Origin: Streptomyces sp. DI166
GTDB taxonomy: Bacteria > Actinomycetota > Actinomycetes > Streptomycetales > Streptomycetaceae
Reading direction: 5' to 3'
NCBI RefSeq assembly: GCF_900091315.1
Contig: NZ_FLSP01000009.1
Coordinates: forward strand, 62,001 to 126,000
DNA: 64,000 nucleotides
Numbering within the stretch: position 1 is the stretch's first letter; each line of letters opens with the position of its first letter. Positions 35,765 to 44,556 of this stretch are shown here, one piece after another. The translations under genes were made by a program, and so were the position numbers. The notes beneath the pieces are model-generated. The model made no database searches and was not told the DNA's origin. It saw only the letters and a program-made list of their open reading frames with translations.

Positions 35765-36922
35765 ATGGGCCGCCTCCTGAGCCCCCTGCTGCGGGGCACG
35801 ACGTACACCCGCGTGCTGCATCTGTGGGTGCCCATGCTGATCCTCAGCGTGTGGATGTTCATCGACCAGGCCACGCCGTGGGTGCCCGCGCTGGTGCTGC
35901 TCCCGGTCGGTCTGATCCCGGCCGTGCGCACGGGCGAGGGCGTGCAGGCGCGGCTGATGCTGATGCCTGCCGACCAGGAGTCGGTCGTCTCGGTGCACCG
36001 TGCCGACACCTGGCGGGACCGGCTGCGCACCGTGCTGTGGCTGGAAACGCGGATGGTGCTCGGCGCGGTGACGGCGGCCGCCACGGTCTGGCTGCTGATG
36101 CTCGTCTTCGAGCTGGGACGGCTCGCGCTGGGCGGCAGCCCCCTCGACACCCCGTTCCTGGGAGACCTGCGACCGCACTGGGTCTACGCCCTGCTGACGC
36201 CGCTTCCGCTCGTCGTGCTGTACGGCGCCCTGGTCGGCCTGGGTGAGCTGGTCACCGCCGCCGCCCGCCGCCTGCTCGGCCCGTCCGCCGCCGAGCGCCT
36301 GGCTGCCCTGGAGGAGCGCACCGAGCAGCTGTTGGAGCGCAACCGGATCGCGCGGGAACTGCACGACTCCATCGGGCACGCGCTGACGGTCGCCGTCGTG
36401 CAGGCCGGTGCCGCGCGCGCGGCGGGTGATCCGGCCTTCACCGACCGGGCGCTGGAGGCCATCGGGGAGACCGGGCGGGCCGCGCTGGAGGATCTGGAGC
36501 GGGTGCTCGCCGTCCTGCGGGAGGCGGACCGGCCGGTGAGCGGCAGGCCCACGCTGGTGGACGCCGACCGGCTGCTGGAGTCCGCGCGGGCCGCCGGGGC
36601 GAAGGTCGAGGTGGAGTTCGCCGGGCCCTTGGACACCGTTCCCGGGCCGGTCTCGCGGGAGGGGTACCGCATCCTCCAGGAGGCGCTGACCAATGTGCTG
36701 CGGCACGCGGGCCCGGTCCCGGCCTCCGTGCGTCTGGATGTCAGCGGCGCCTCCCTGGTGCTGGAGGTGCGCAACCCGCTGCCTGCCGACTCCGGCGCGG
36801 CGCCCGGCCGCGGCAGTGGACTGCGCGGGATACGCGAGCGCGCGGCGCTGCTCGGCGGGCGTGCGCTCACCGGGCCCGCCGACGGTGACTGGCAGGTGCG
36901 TGCGGAGCTGCCGATGCGCTGA
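35765..36922 (+). CDS. NarL-family sensor histidine kinase
   Basis: A 385-residue kinase. Four membrane segments lie in the N-terminal 165 residues (about 17-35, 38-56, 98-118, 140-163). Then comes a HisKA_3 dimerisation domain with phospho-acceptor H200 in RIARELHDSIGHALT, and a HATPase domain (about 295-385; LQEALTNVLRHA, GSGLRGIRERAALLGG). The short loops outside the membrane suggest intramembrane sensing, typical of kinases that watch drug or peptide stress and control an adjacent ABC-2 exporter. The response regulator gene follows after 14 bases. Confidence 0.92.
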   Translation: MGRLLSPLLRGTTYTRVLHLWVPMLILSVWMFIDQATPWVPALVLLPVGLIPAVRTGEGVQARLMLMPADQESVVSVHRADTWRDRLRTVLWLETRMVLGAVTAAATVWLLMLVFELGRLALGGSPLDTPFLGDLRPHWVYALLTPLPLVVLYGALVGLGELVTAAARRLLGPSAAERLAALEERTEQLLERNRIARELHDSIGHALTVAVVQAGAARAAGDPAFTDRALEAIGETGRAALEDLERVLAVLREADRPVSGRPTLVDADRLLESARAAGAKVEVEFAGPLDTVPGPVSREGYRILQEALTNVLRHAGPVPASVRLDVSGASLVLEVRNPLPADSGAAPGRGSGLRGIRERAALLGGRALTGPADGDWQVRAELPMR

Positions 36923-36936
36923 TCTACGCTGGCCGG

Positions 36937-37599
36937 ATGCCGGTCACCGTTCTCCTCGTCGACGACGAACCGCTCGTACGCGCGGGCCTGCGGGCCGTGT
37001 TGGACGCGCAGCCGGACATCGAGGTCGTGGGCGAGGCCGCCGACGGGGCGGCGGTGATCCCGCTGGTGCGGAGCCTGCGGCCGGACGTCGTCGCCATGGA
37101 CGTACGGATGCCGCTGTTGGACGGGATCGAGGCCACCCGCGCGGTGCTGCGGTCGGTCGACGAGCCGCCGAAGATCCTCGTCGTGACGACCTTCGAGAAC
37201 GACGAGTACGTGTACGAGGCGCTGCGCGCCGGGGCGGACGGCTTCCTGCTCAAGCGCGCCCGGCCCGCGGAGATCGTGCACGCCGTCCGGCTGGTCGCCG
37301 AGGGCGAGTCACTGCTGTTCCCGGCCTCCGTACGGCAGCTCGCCGCCGAGCACGGGGAGAACGGCGGGAATCCGGCGGCCCGCGCGGCGCTGGAACGGGC
37401 GCAGCTCACCGAGCGCGAGGCGGAGGTGCTGCGGCTGATGACACGCGGGCTGTCCAACGCCGAGATCGCCGCCCGGCTGGTGGTGGGCACGGAGACGGTG
37501 AAGTCGCATGTGAGCGCCATACTGGCGAAGTTGGGCGCGCGGGACCGCACGCAGGCCGTGATCGCCGCGTACGAGTCGGGGTTCGTGGCACCGGGGTGA
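36937..37599 (+). CDS. NarL/FixJ-family response regulator
   Basis: A 220-residue regulator. Receiver domain 1-120 with D9/D10, phospho-acceptor D55 in VVAMDVRMPLLDG, T84-like switch (VVTTFEND) and K105 region (FLLKRA). LuxR-type helix-turn-helix at about 152-212 (LTEREAEVLRLMTRGLSNAEIAARL, ETVKSHVSAILAKLGARDR). Partner of the upstream kinase. The likely target is the palindrome pair at 35691-35730, and thus the divergent ABC exporter. Confidence 0.93.
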   Translation: MPVTVLLVDDEPLVRAGLRAVLDAQPDIEVVGEAADGAAVIPLVRSLRPDVVAMDVRMPLLDGIEATRAVLRSVDEPPKILVVTTFENDEYVYEALRAGADGFLLKRARPAEIVHAVRLVAEGESLLFPASVRQLAAEHGENGGNPAARAALERAQLTEREAEVLRLMTRGLSNAEIAARLVVGTETVKSHVSAILAKLGARDRTQAVIAAYESGFVAPG

Positions 37600-37699
37600 C
37601 CGGCGAGGCGCCGAACTCCTGTGACCGACCGGTGCTCGCCGGGGTCCGCCGGGCCGAGTACGATCCGCCCAACACGCGCACGAGCTGGGAGGACGGACG

Positions 37700-38857
37700 G
37701 TGGGGCGGCTGACCGGCGGGGATCCCTCGCTGCTGCGAAGGATCAATTCCGCTGTGGTGCTGCATGCGCTGCGGGCCACGGACAACGCGACCCTGACCGA
37801 GATCACCCGGGTCACCGGACTGTCCCGGCCGACCGTCGAGGGCGTCGTCGAGGACCTCATCGGGGCCGGGCTGGTGGTCGAGAAGGCCGCCGACGAGGGC
37901 GCGGCGCGCCGCCAGGGGCGGCCCGCGCGGCGCTTCCGGTTCCGGGCCGAGGCGGGTCATCTGCTGGGCCTGGACATCGGGCCGCACCGGGTCGCGGCGC
38001 TGCTGTCGGACCTGGACGGGCGGGTGCTCGGCTCGGTCGCCAAGGACGTGGAGGAGACCGCCACCGCCGACGAGCGGCTGGAGAAGCTGCGCACCGGTGT
38101 GGCCGAACTGCTGCGCCGGGCGGGTGTGGCCCGCGGTTCGCTGCGGGCCGTGGGCGCGGCGACGCCGGGGATCGTGGAGGCGGACGGCACGGTGCGGCTG
38201 AGCACGGCGCTGCCGCAGTGGTCGGGGCTGCGGCTCGGGGAGCGGCTGAGCCGGTCCTTCAAGTGTCCGGTGCTGGTCGAGAACGACGCCAACGCGGCGG
38301 CCGTCGCCGAGCACTGGAAGGGCGCCGCGACCGAGTCCGACGACATCGTGTTCGTCCTGGCGGGGCTGAGCCCCGGCGCGGGTTCGCTGATCGGCGGACG
38401 GCTGCACCGCGGGTTCGGCGGGGCGGCGGGTGAGATCGGCGCGCTGCATCTGCTGGGCCGCGAGGTGACCCCGGAGACCCTGCTGTCCACCACGAACGAG
38501 CCCCTGCACCCGCTCGACGAGCAGGCCGTGGCCGCGGTGTTCGCCAAGGCCCGCGAGGGCGACGAGGGCGCCCGCGCGGCGGTGGACCGTTTCATCCAGC
38601 GCCTCGTCCACGACACGGCGGCCCTGGTCCTGGCCCTCGACCCCGAGCTGGTCGTCGTGGGCGGCTGGGCGGCCGGCCTGGACGGCGTACTGGAGCCCCT
38701 GGAGCGCGAGCTGGCCCGCTACTGCCTGCGCCCCCCGAAGGTCACCCTGTCCCTCCTGGGCGAGGCGGCCGTCGCGACGGGTGCGCTGCGGCTGGCGCTG
38801 GACCACGTGGAGGAGCAGTTGTTCGCGGTGGAACAGACGGTGACGGCCCGCCGCTGA
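37700..38857 (+). CDS. ROK-family transcriptional regulator
   Basis: This 385-residue protein has an N-terminal winged helix (about 8-75; LTEITRVTGLSRPTVEGVVEDL) and an actin-like ROK domain (about 85-375; LGLDIGPHRV, PGIVEADGTV, VENDANAAAVAEHW, GGAAGEIG). The zinc-binding CxCGxxxC motif of ROK sugar kinases is absent (GALHLLGREVTPE is there instead), so it probably senses a sugar without phosphorylating it. GTG 37700 follows GGGAGGACGG. No sugar transporter is adjacent, so the target is unclear. Confidence 0.9.
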   Translation: MGRLTGGDPSLLRRINSAVVLHALRATDNATLTEITRVTGLSRPTVEGVVEDLIGAGLVVEKAADEGAARRQGRPARRFRFRAEAGHLLGLDIGPHRVAALLSDLDGRVLGSVAKDVEETATADERLEKLRTGVAELLRRAGVARGSLRAVGAATPGIVEADGTVRLSTALPQWSGLRLGERLSRSFKCPVLVENDANAAAVAEHWKGAATESDDIVFVLAGLSPGAGSLIGGRLHRGFGGAAGEIGALHLLGREVTPETLLSTTNEPLHPLDEQAVAAVFAKAREGDEGARAAVDRFIQRLVHDTAALVLALDPELVVVGGWAAGLDGVLEPLERELARYCLRPPKVTLSLLGEAAVATGALRLALDHVEEQLFAVEQTVTARR

Positions 38858-38970
38858 CGCCGGCTCACGCCCCCGTTTCCGGGGCGCGGGGCGCCCCGGC
38901 GGGGATTCGCGGGCGCGCCCGGCGCGTGGCCTCACGGCGTTCGACGCGCCCGGCGCGTGCCCGTGTTGTC

Positions 38971-39738
38971 TCAGGATGCCTGGCGTTCCGGGGTCTCGTG
39001 GATTTCGACGCCGCCCGTGTCGCCGAAGGTCAGGCGGCAGGTGTCGGCGCGGTACGTGGCCACCGAGACCGCGGCGGTGCGGCCGCCGTCGGCGAAGTAG
39101 CGGGTGGTGACGACGAGGACGGGCGCCCCGGGCAGCCGGTCCAGCATCTTGGCGTCGTCCGCGCGGGCCGACCCCAGCTCGACGGCACGCTCCTGGCCCT
39201 CCAGCTCCAGCCGCTGCAGCTCGCGCAGCACGGCACGCGCGCGTGCCGCCCCGGCGGGCGCGTCGATGGCGCTGAGGTCCGGTACCGAGGAGACGGGGAT
39301 GTACAGCAGCTCGGCGGCGACGGGCTGACCGTGCGTCACGCGGGAGCGGCGCACCACGTGCACGGTGTCCTCGGCGCCGGTCTCCAGGGCGGCCGCAACG
39401 CTCGCGGGCGGCGCCTCCAGGGTGCTGTCGGCGGGCTGCCAGTCGTCCCCCGCCGCCCCCGGCCACACGTGCTGCTCGGTGGTGCCCACCGCTACCCCCA
39501 CGCGCGGCGGCGCCACCGTCGTACCGACACCTCGGCGGCGCTGGAGCCGACCTTCCAGTTCGAGCTGCTCCAGGGCCTGGCGGAGCGTCGCCCGGGCCAC
39601 GCCGAAGCGGGCCGCCAGGTCACGCTCGTTGGGCAGGATCTCCCCCACGGAGAATTCCGAATCCAGCGCCTCGCTGAGCACGGTCTTGAGATGCCAGTAC
39701 TTTGGTTCCGGCACCGTTTCCAGTTGCGTGGTCCCCAC
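38971..39738 (-). CDS. HutC/DasR-subfamily GntR regulator
   Basis: A 255-residue regulator with an N-terminal GntR winged helix (about 15-75; FSVGEILPNERDLAARFGVA, LRQALEQLELEGRLQRRRGVGT) and a C-terminal UTRA effector domain (about 95-245). HutC/DasR relatives sense sugars, phosphosugars or amino-acid derivatives. The GTG at 39738 follows GGAGGACAGG; an ATG 18 bases further upstream has no ribosome site. A palindrome resembling this subfamily's operators lies about 100 bases upstream (39836-39849). Confidence 0.9.
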   Translation of the reverse strand: MGTTQLETVPEPKYWHLKTVLSEALDSEFSVGEILPNERDLAARFGVARATLRQALEQLELEGRLQRRRGVGTTVAPPRVGVAVGTTEQHVWPGAAGDDWQPADSTLEAPPASVAAALETGAEDTVHVVRRSRVTHGQPVAAELLYIPVSSVPDLSAIDAPAGAARARAVLRELQRLELEGQERAVELGSARADDAKMLDRLPGAPVLVVTTRYFADGGRTAAVSVATYRADTCRLTFGDTGGVEIHETPERQAS

Positions 39739-39835
39739 CCTGTCCTCCGCAATCACCGTGTTCCGGTGGCGTTTTAGCGCCGTTGTTTATTAAAGGTTGT
39801 TGCACTTCTCTGCGACCATAGGGCGGCCCCCACCC

Positions 39836-39849
39836 TTGGTCAATACCAA
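39836..39849. promoter_or_regulatory. TTGGT-CAAT-ACCAA palindrome, candidate GntR operator
   Basis: The palindrome resembles the TGGTC-TA-GACCA core bound by DasR-type GntR proteins and stands about 100 bases upstream of the GntR start. Autoregulation is the simplest reading. The rest of the 39739-39973 spacer is AT-richer near 39779-39800 and holds no gene. Confidence 0.5.
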
Positions 39850-39973
39850 TCCTCGGCCCCTTGCGCGGCCCGCGCCCCGGCCGCCGTGAAGCGTTCACCG
39901 GGCGTTCGCACAGGGCCGTTTTCTTGACGCGGCGGCAAAGTCCCCGTCGCGGAACGGGGGCTTCGAGCAGCCT

Positions 39974-40858
39974 CTAATCCAGGTTCAGGGAGCGCAACTT
40001 GTCCGGGTTGCGGATGACGTAGATCGACTGGATCCGGCCGTCCAGGAGTTCCAACTGGAACATGGCGTCGGGAGTGCCGTCCTCCAGGGCGAGCAGGGCA
40101 GGTCCGCCGTTGACCTCCAGGAAGCGGAACGACCGTCCCGGTACCCCCTTGGCCGCGGCGCCGACCAGGAATCGGCCCACCTTCTCGGCGCTCTCCACGA
40201 CCCGCAGCGGCGCCCGGGACTTGCCGCCGCTGTCGCCGACCAGCCGGGCGTCGGGGGCGAGCAGCGACATCAGGCCGGTCATATCGCCCTCGGAGGCGGC
40301 GGCGAGGAAGCGTTCGGTGAGGTCACGGCGCTCGGCGGGGTCGACGTCGTAGCGCGGCCGCCGGTCGTCGACGTGCCGTCTGGCACGTCCGGCCAGCTGG
40401 CGTACCGCCGGCTCACCCCGGTCGAGGATCGCGGCGATGTCGGCGAAGGGATAGCCGAAAGCCTCCCTCAGCACGAACACGGCGCGCTCCAGCGGGGACA
40501 GCGACTCCAGGACGACGAGGACGGCGAGGGAGACGGTGTCCGCGAGCACGGCCCGCTCGGCGGTGTCCGGAACCGTGTCCCCGAAATCGGTGACGTACGG
40601 CTCCGGGAGCCAGGGTCCGACATAGGCCTCGTTACGGGCCTTGACCTGGCGCAACCTGTCGATCGCGAGGCGGGTCGTGACGCGCACCAGGAAGCCGCGG
40701 GGGTCCCGTACGCCGGCGCGGTCGGCGCTCGTCCAGCGCAGCCACGCCTCCTGCACGACGTCCTCCGCGTCGGCCACACGCCCGAGCATGCGGTACGCGA
40801 CTTCCAGGAGGACGGGGCGGTGCTCTTCGAAGACGTCGGTCACGGTGTCGGTGCTCAC
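39974..40858 (-). CDS. ECF sigma factor with SnoaL-like C-terminal domain (ECF41-like)
   Basis: A 294-residue sigma factor: region 2 at about 10-75 (YRMLGRVADAEDVVQEAWLRW), region 4 at about 105-160 (LSPLERAVFVLREAFGYPFADIA), and a SnoaL-like extension at about 170-290. ECF41 landmarks are present: WLPEP at 83-87, a DGGGK-like motif (GDSGGK) and NPDKL at 284-288. In this group the C-terminal domain replaces an anti-sigma factor and tunes activity. Target genes are usually adjacent oxidoreductases or carboxymuconolactone decarboxylases; here the neighbour is a divergent alpha/beta hydrolase. Confidence 0.92.
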   Translation of the reverse strand: MSTDTVTDVFEEHRPVLLEVAYRMLGRVADAEDVVQEAWLRWTSADRAGVRDPRGFLVRVTTRLAIDRLRQVKARNEAYVGPWLPEPYVTDFGDTVPDTAERAVLADTVSLAVLVVLESLSPLERAVFVLREAFGYPFADIAAILDRGEPAVRQLAGRARRHVDDRRPRYDVDPAERRDLTERFLAAASEGDMTGLMSLLAPDARLVGDSGGKSRAPLRVVESAEKVGRFLVGAAAKGVPGRSFRFLEVNGGPALLALEDGTPDAMFQLELLDGRIQSIYVIRNPDKLRSLNLD

Positions 40859-40986
40859 GGCACCATCCCAGCCGACGGGTCGGGCGGTGTCCAGGCGAGC
40901 AGTCGCACACGCAAAGAACAGCGCACGGATCGCGCCGAGTTGGCCCGTACCCGGCGGGTCGGGGTGGGCCCAGGTCGGGTCTACCC

Positions 40987-41005
40987 GTCAGTAGCAATTG
41001 CTGAC
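40987..41005 (+). promoter_or_regulatory. AGCAATTGCT palindrome upstream of the hydrolase gene
   Basis: The perfect ten-base palindrome AGCAATTGCT (40993-41002) is flanked by GTCAG and CTGAC, giving an imperfect 19-base dyad. It lies about 50 bases before ATG 41050 in the divergent sigma factor/hydrolase region. The shape fits a MarR or TetR site, yet no such regulator is adjacent. An ECF promoter could overlap it. Confidence 0.4.
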
Positions 41006-41049
41006 AAGCTGTCTACGGCATCGTCGACCATCACCGCCGAGGAGCACCC

Positions 41050-41883
41050 ATGTCCGCCGCCACCGTCTCCTTCGAGGTCCCCTCCGCGCGGGGCCCGCGA
41101 ACCGTGACCGTCTCGTACGCGCGCGTGGGCCGCGGTGAGCCGCTGCTCCTGCTGCACGGGATCGGCCATCACCGGCAGGCGTGGGACCCGGTGCTGGACA
41201 TCCTGGCGACCGAGCGCGACGTGATAGCCGTCGACCTGCCCGGTTTCGGCGCGTCCCCGGCGCTGCCGGAGGGGCTGCCGCACAACCTGCCCACGGTGAC
41301 CGCCACGCTGAGCGCCCTGTGCGAGGCGCTGGACGTGGACCGGCCGCATGTCGCGGGCAACTCGCTGGGCGGGCTGCTGGCCCTGGAACTGGGCCGGGAG
41401 AAGCTCGTACGGTCCGTCACCGCCCTGTCCCCCGCCGGATTCTGGTCGCAGAACGAACGCCGTTACGCCTTCACCCTGCTGCTGACGATGCGGCGCATCG
41501 CGGAGCGGATGCCCGAGCCCATGGTGCATCGCCTCGCCCGGAGCACGGCCGGTCGCACGGCCCTGACCAGCACCATCTACGCCCGCCCGGGCCGCCGTTC
41601 ACCCGAGGCGGTGATCGCCGAGACCGCGGCCCTCGTCAACGCGCCCGCCTTCACCGAGACCCTCCGGGCGGGCGACGCGGTCCAGTTCACCGACGACGTC
41701 CCCGGTATCCCGGTCACCGTGGCCTGGGGCACCAGGGACCGCGTCCTCCTGCGCCGCCAGGGCATCCGGGCCAAGCAGATCATCCCCCGCGCCCGCCTCG
41801 TCCGGCTCCCCGGCTGCGGCCACGTCCCGATGAACGACGATCCGGCGCTGGTGGCGCGGGTGATTCTGGACGGCAGCCGGTGA
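41050..41883 (+). CDS. alpha/beta hydrolase
   Basis: A 277-residue alpha/beta hydrolase. The oxyanion segment is LLLLHGIGHHRQAW (32-45), the nucleophile elbow GNSLGG places Ser105, and the C-terminal GCGHVPMNDDP carries the histidine. WGTRDRVL probably supplies the acid. No signal peptide. Substrate undefined; the family includes esterases, haloperoxidases and lactonases. Divergent from the ECF41-like sigma factor, which may control it. Confidence 0.88.
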   Translation: MSAATVSFEVPSARGPRTVTVSYARVGRGEPLLLLHGIGHHRQAWDPVLDILATERDVIAVDLPGFGASPALPEGLPHNLPTVTATLSALCEALDVDRPHVAGNSLGGLLALELGREKLVRSVTALSPAGFWSQNERRYAFTLLLTMRRIAERMPEPMVHRLARSTAGRTALTSTIYARPGRRSPEAVIAETAALVNAPAFTETLRAGDAVQFTDDVPGIPVTVAWGTRDRVLLRRQGIRAKQIIPRARLVRLPGCGHVPMNDDPALVARVILDGSR

Positions 41884-41971
41884 GGAGCGGGGGCGGCGGG
41901 TTCCGGGTCCGGCGGCGCGGGGCCCGCGGGCGCGTTTCCGGCTGGAAGGCCTCGTGGGCCCCATCCCGGGC

Positions 41972-42928
41972 TCAACCGCCGGATGCTTCGCTGCCCCGCC
42001 CGGCCGCGGTGGGTACCTCGGCCTCCTCCCGGACCGTCGCGTCCGGGACCGGTCGGCGGCGCGACAGGGCCCCGGAGCCAACGGCGACCCCCGCTCCCAC
42101 CAGTGCGCTCCCCACGGCCTGCGCCGCTCCGTACGACCCCGTGCCCACCAGGGGAGCCGTGCACGCGGCCGCCACCGGGATCAGGCCGGAGAACAGCGTG
42201 GCGCGCTCGGCGCCGATGCGCTGCATGGCCATGTACCAGCACACGAAGCCGATCACGGTGACGATCACGGCCTGCCACAGGAGCGCCGCGGCCTCCGTCC
42301 CGTCCGGGCGGCGCAGCCCCGCCGTCCCGTCGACAGCCAGGGACACGAGCGCGGATTCGGCCGCCGCCAGGCCGCACACCGTGGCGGAGAGCAGCCGCGG
42401 TCCCAGGGGGCGTACCACCGGCACGGCCAGCACGGCGAAGCCCACCTCGCCGGCCAGGGCGCACACCGAGAAGGCGATGCCCGTCGCGTCCGTACGGCCC
42501 CAGCCCTGGACGGTGAGCGCGCCCAGGGCCACGAGTGAGGCCCCGTAGAGCACGACCCGCTGCGGGCGGCGCCCGTCCAGCATCGGGACCATGACCGCCA
42601 CCACCACCGGCGCGCACCCCACCAGCACCCCTGGAACCGCCGGTTCCGCGGAGCGCTCGGCGGCGATGACCGCGAGGTTGAAGCCCACCATGCCGACCGC
42701 GGCGAGCAGAGCCAGGCGGATCCACTGGCGGGCGGTGAGCGCCCGCAGCCGCGCGGTAGCGCCCCGGCCCGCCAAGGGAACGAGCAGCAGGCAGGCCAGT
42801 CCGTAGCGCAGGAACTGGCCGCCCGCGTAGGGGTAGTCGCCGAGGACGCTGTTGGCGGTGAAAGAGCCTCCGACGAGGACACAGGCGAGCGCGGCGAGCA
42901 GTGCCCCGCGCGTGGTGGTGGCGTTCAT
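41972..42928 (-). CDS. EamA/DMT-family transporter
   Basis: A 318-residue membrane protein with ten predicted helices arranged as two EamA repeats (about 8-140 and 150-290); PYAGGQFLRYGLACLLLVPL and GAERATLFSGLIPVAAACTAPLVG are typical. Probably exports a small metabolite. The C-terminal tail (290-318) is polar. It is divergent from a MocR/PdxR regulator, a recurrent pairing in which the regulator controls the transporter. Confidence 0.9.
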   Translation of the reverse strand: MNATTTRGALLAALACVLVGGSFTANSVLGDYPYAGGQFLRYGLACLLLVPLAGRGATARLRALTARQWIRLALLAAVGMVGFNLAVIAAERSAEPAVPGVLVGCAPVVVAVMVPMLDGRRPQRVVLYGASLVALGALTVQGWGRTDATGIAFSVCALAGEVGFAVLAVPVVRPLGPRLLSATVCGLAAAESALVSLAVDGTAGLRRPDGTEAAALLWQAVIVTVIGFVCWYMAMQRIGAERATLFSGLIPVAAACTAPLVGTGSYGAAQAVGSALVGAGVAVGSGALSRRRPVPDATVREEAEVPTAAGRGSEASGG

Positions 42929-42952
42929 GGAACCGACGCTAGGAATGGGGGC

Positions 42953-42974
42953 GGTCCGGTTTAAGGTCCACTTT
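42953..42974 (-). promoter_or_regulatory. MocR/PdxR-type operator with direct repeats
   Basis: GGTCC repeats at 42953 and 42965, 12 bases apart. On the minus strand the second reads AAAGTGGACCTTA, close to the AAAGTGG-type element reported for PdxR. It overlaps the presumed divergent promoters and ends just before ATG 42976, which lacks a Shine-Dalgarno. Confidence 0.5.
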
Positions 42975-42975
42975 C

Positions 42976-44457
42976 ATGACTGCTTCGGAGACCAATTCGC
43001 CGGGGGCCGAGAAGCGGGGAGCCGAGGAGCCAGGGGCCGGCGATCCGGGGGCCGAGGAGCCGGGCGCCGGTTCGGCCGCTTGGGAGCTGCTGCTGCCCGC
43101 CGCCGCGGCACCGGCACGCGCGCGTGGGCGGGCGTTGCAGGCGGCGCTGCGCGAGGCGGTGCGCTCCGGGCGGCTGGCCTCCGGGACGCGGCTGCCGTCG
43201 AGCCGTGATCTCGCCGCCGACCTTGGTGTGTCGCGAGGGCTGATCACCGAGGCGTACGAGCAGCTCACGGCGGAGGGCTATCTGCGCAGCGGCCGGGGCG
43301 CCGGTACCTGGGTGGGCGGTGCCGTGCGGTCGGCGCCGCCCCGCGCGCGTGACCTCGCGCCCCGCTCCCCCGGAACGCGGGCCGACTTCGTGCCCGGCAC
43401 CCCGGACCTGTCGCTGTTCCCGCGCGCCGCGTGGGCCACGGCGCAGCGCGGCGTACTGGCCGAACTGCCGCACGCCGACCTCGGCTACCCCGACCCGCGC
43501 GGGCTGCCCCGGCTGCGCACGGCGCTGGCCGAACTCCTCGCCCGCCGCCGGGGCGTGGTCGCGGACCCGGAACGCCTCGTCATCGTGTCCGGGGTGGCGC
43601 AGGCGACGACGCTGCTCGGTTTCGCGCTGCACGCGCGCGGGCTGCGCAGCGTCGGCGTCGAGGACCCCGGCAGCCCGCAGCACAACGCGCTGTACGCCGC
43701 CGCGGGCGTCACCACGGTGCCCGTGCCGCTGGACGCCGAGGGCCTCGCCCTCGACCCGCTGCGCGCCTCGGGCGTACGGTCGATCGTCACCACACCGGCC
43801 CACCAGTACCCGACCGGGATCGCCTACTCCGCGCGGCGCCGCGCCGAACTCCTGGACTGGGCAAGGTCGATGGACGGGTACGTCCTGGAGGACGACTACG
43901 ACGGCGACTTCCGCTACGACCGCGCCCCGGTGGGCGCCCTCCAGGGCCTCGACCCGGAGCGGGTGGCGTACACCGGCTCGGTCAGCAAGTCGCTCGCCCC
44001 GGGGCTGCGGCTCGGCTGGCTCCTCGTCCCGCAGGCGCTCGCGGACGAGGTCGTCGAGCGCAAGCGGACGATGGACCTCGGCCATCCCACCCTCGACCAG
44101 GCGCTGTTCGCCCGGTTCGTGGAGCGCGGCGACTACGACCGCCAGTTGCGCCGCTGCCAGCGCGCCTACCGGGAGCGCCGGGACGCCCTGGTCGCCGCGT
44201 TGGAGGAGTACTTCCCGGGCGCCCGGGTGTCGGGCATCGCGGCCGGACTGCACGTCATCGCCGTCCTCCCGAAGCGCTACGGCCCGGAAGCGGACTTCCA
44301 CGCGCGCGTGACCGCCGCCGGGGTCGCGGTGCGGCTGCTGTCGGAGTGCGCGCACGCGCCGGGGGACCACGACGACGTACGGCTGGTGCTCGGCTACGCG
44401 CACCTGTCCCCGGCGCGCATCCGGGAGGGCGTGCGGCTCATGGCCGCGGCAGCCTGA
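42976..44457 (+). CDS. MocR/PdxR-family regulator (GntR-aminotransferase fusion)
   Basis: A 493-residue protein: winged helix at about 45-112 (LPSSRDLAADLGVSRGLITEAYEQL) fused to a class I aminotransferase-like domain (about 135-490; EDPGSPQHN, HQYPTG, EDDYDGDFRYD, PLP lysine K338 in GSVSKSLAPGLRLGW). MocR proteins bind PLP or PLP-amino-acid adducts and control vitamin B6 or transport genes. The first 33 residues are an unusual Glu/Pro/Gly/Ala repeat (GAEEPGAGDPGAEEPGAG), probably disordered. Divergent from the DMT exporter. Confidence 0.92.
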   Translation: MTASETNSPGAEKRGAEEPGAGDPGAEEPGAGSAAWELLLPAAAAPARARGRALQAALREAVRSGRLASGTRLPSSRDLAADLGVSRGLITEAYEQLTAEGYLRSGRGAGTWVGGAVRSAPPRARDLAPRSPGTRADFVPGTPDLSLFPRAAWATAQRGVLAELPHADLGYPDPRGLPRLRTALAELLARRRGVVADPERLVIVSGVAQATTLLGFALHARGLRSVGVEDPGSPQHNALYAAAGVTTVPVPLDAEGLALDPLRASGVRSIVTTPAHQYPTGIAYSARRRAELLDWARSMDGYVLEDDYDGDFRYDRAPVGALQGLDPERVAYTGSVSKSLAPGLRLGWLLVPQALADEVVERKRTMDLGHPTLDQALFARFVERGDYDRQLRRCQRAYRERRDALVAALEEYFPGARVSGIAAGLHVIAVLPKRYGPEADFHARVTAAGVAVRLLSECAHAPGDHDDVRLVLGYAHLSPARIREGVRLMAAAA

Positions 44458-44514
44458 CACACGGGAGCCGACGCCGACGTCGGCGGAACCGAGGTTCCCG
44501 GACCGGACCGGACC

Positions 44515-44537
44515 GGGTCGGGTCGGGTCGGGTCGGG
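44515..44537 (+). repeat. G-quadruplex-forming GGGTC pentamer repeat
   Basis: Five GGG tracts, each separated by TC, run without interruption on the plus strand. They are preceded by three GGACC pentamers (44500-44514). This meets the strict G3N2 quadruplex pattern with one spare tract. It lies between the MocR gene and the SWIM gene, upstream of a long hairpin. Confidence 0.75.
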
Positions 44538-44556
44538 CAGTGGGTGGCGTAGCCTG

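Noticed and set aside
39836..39849. Calling the GntR protein DasR itself from the operator-like palindrome
   Set aside because: The dyad is only similar to the DasR element and the protein is not next to nag/dasABC genes; subfamily-level naming is safer.
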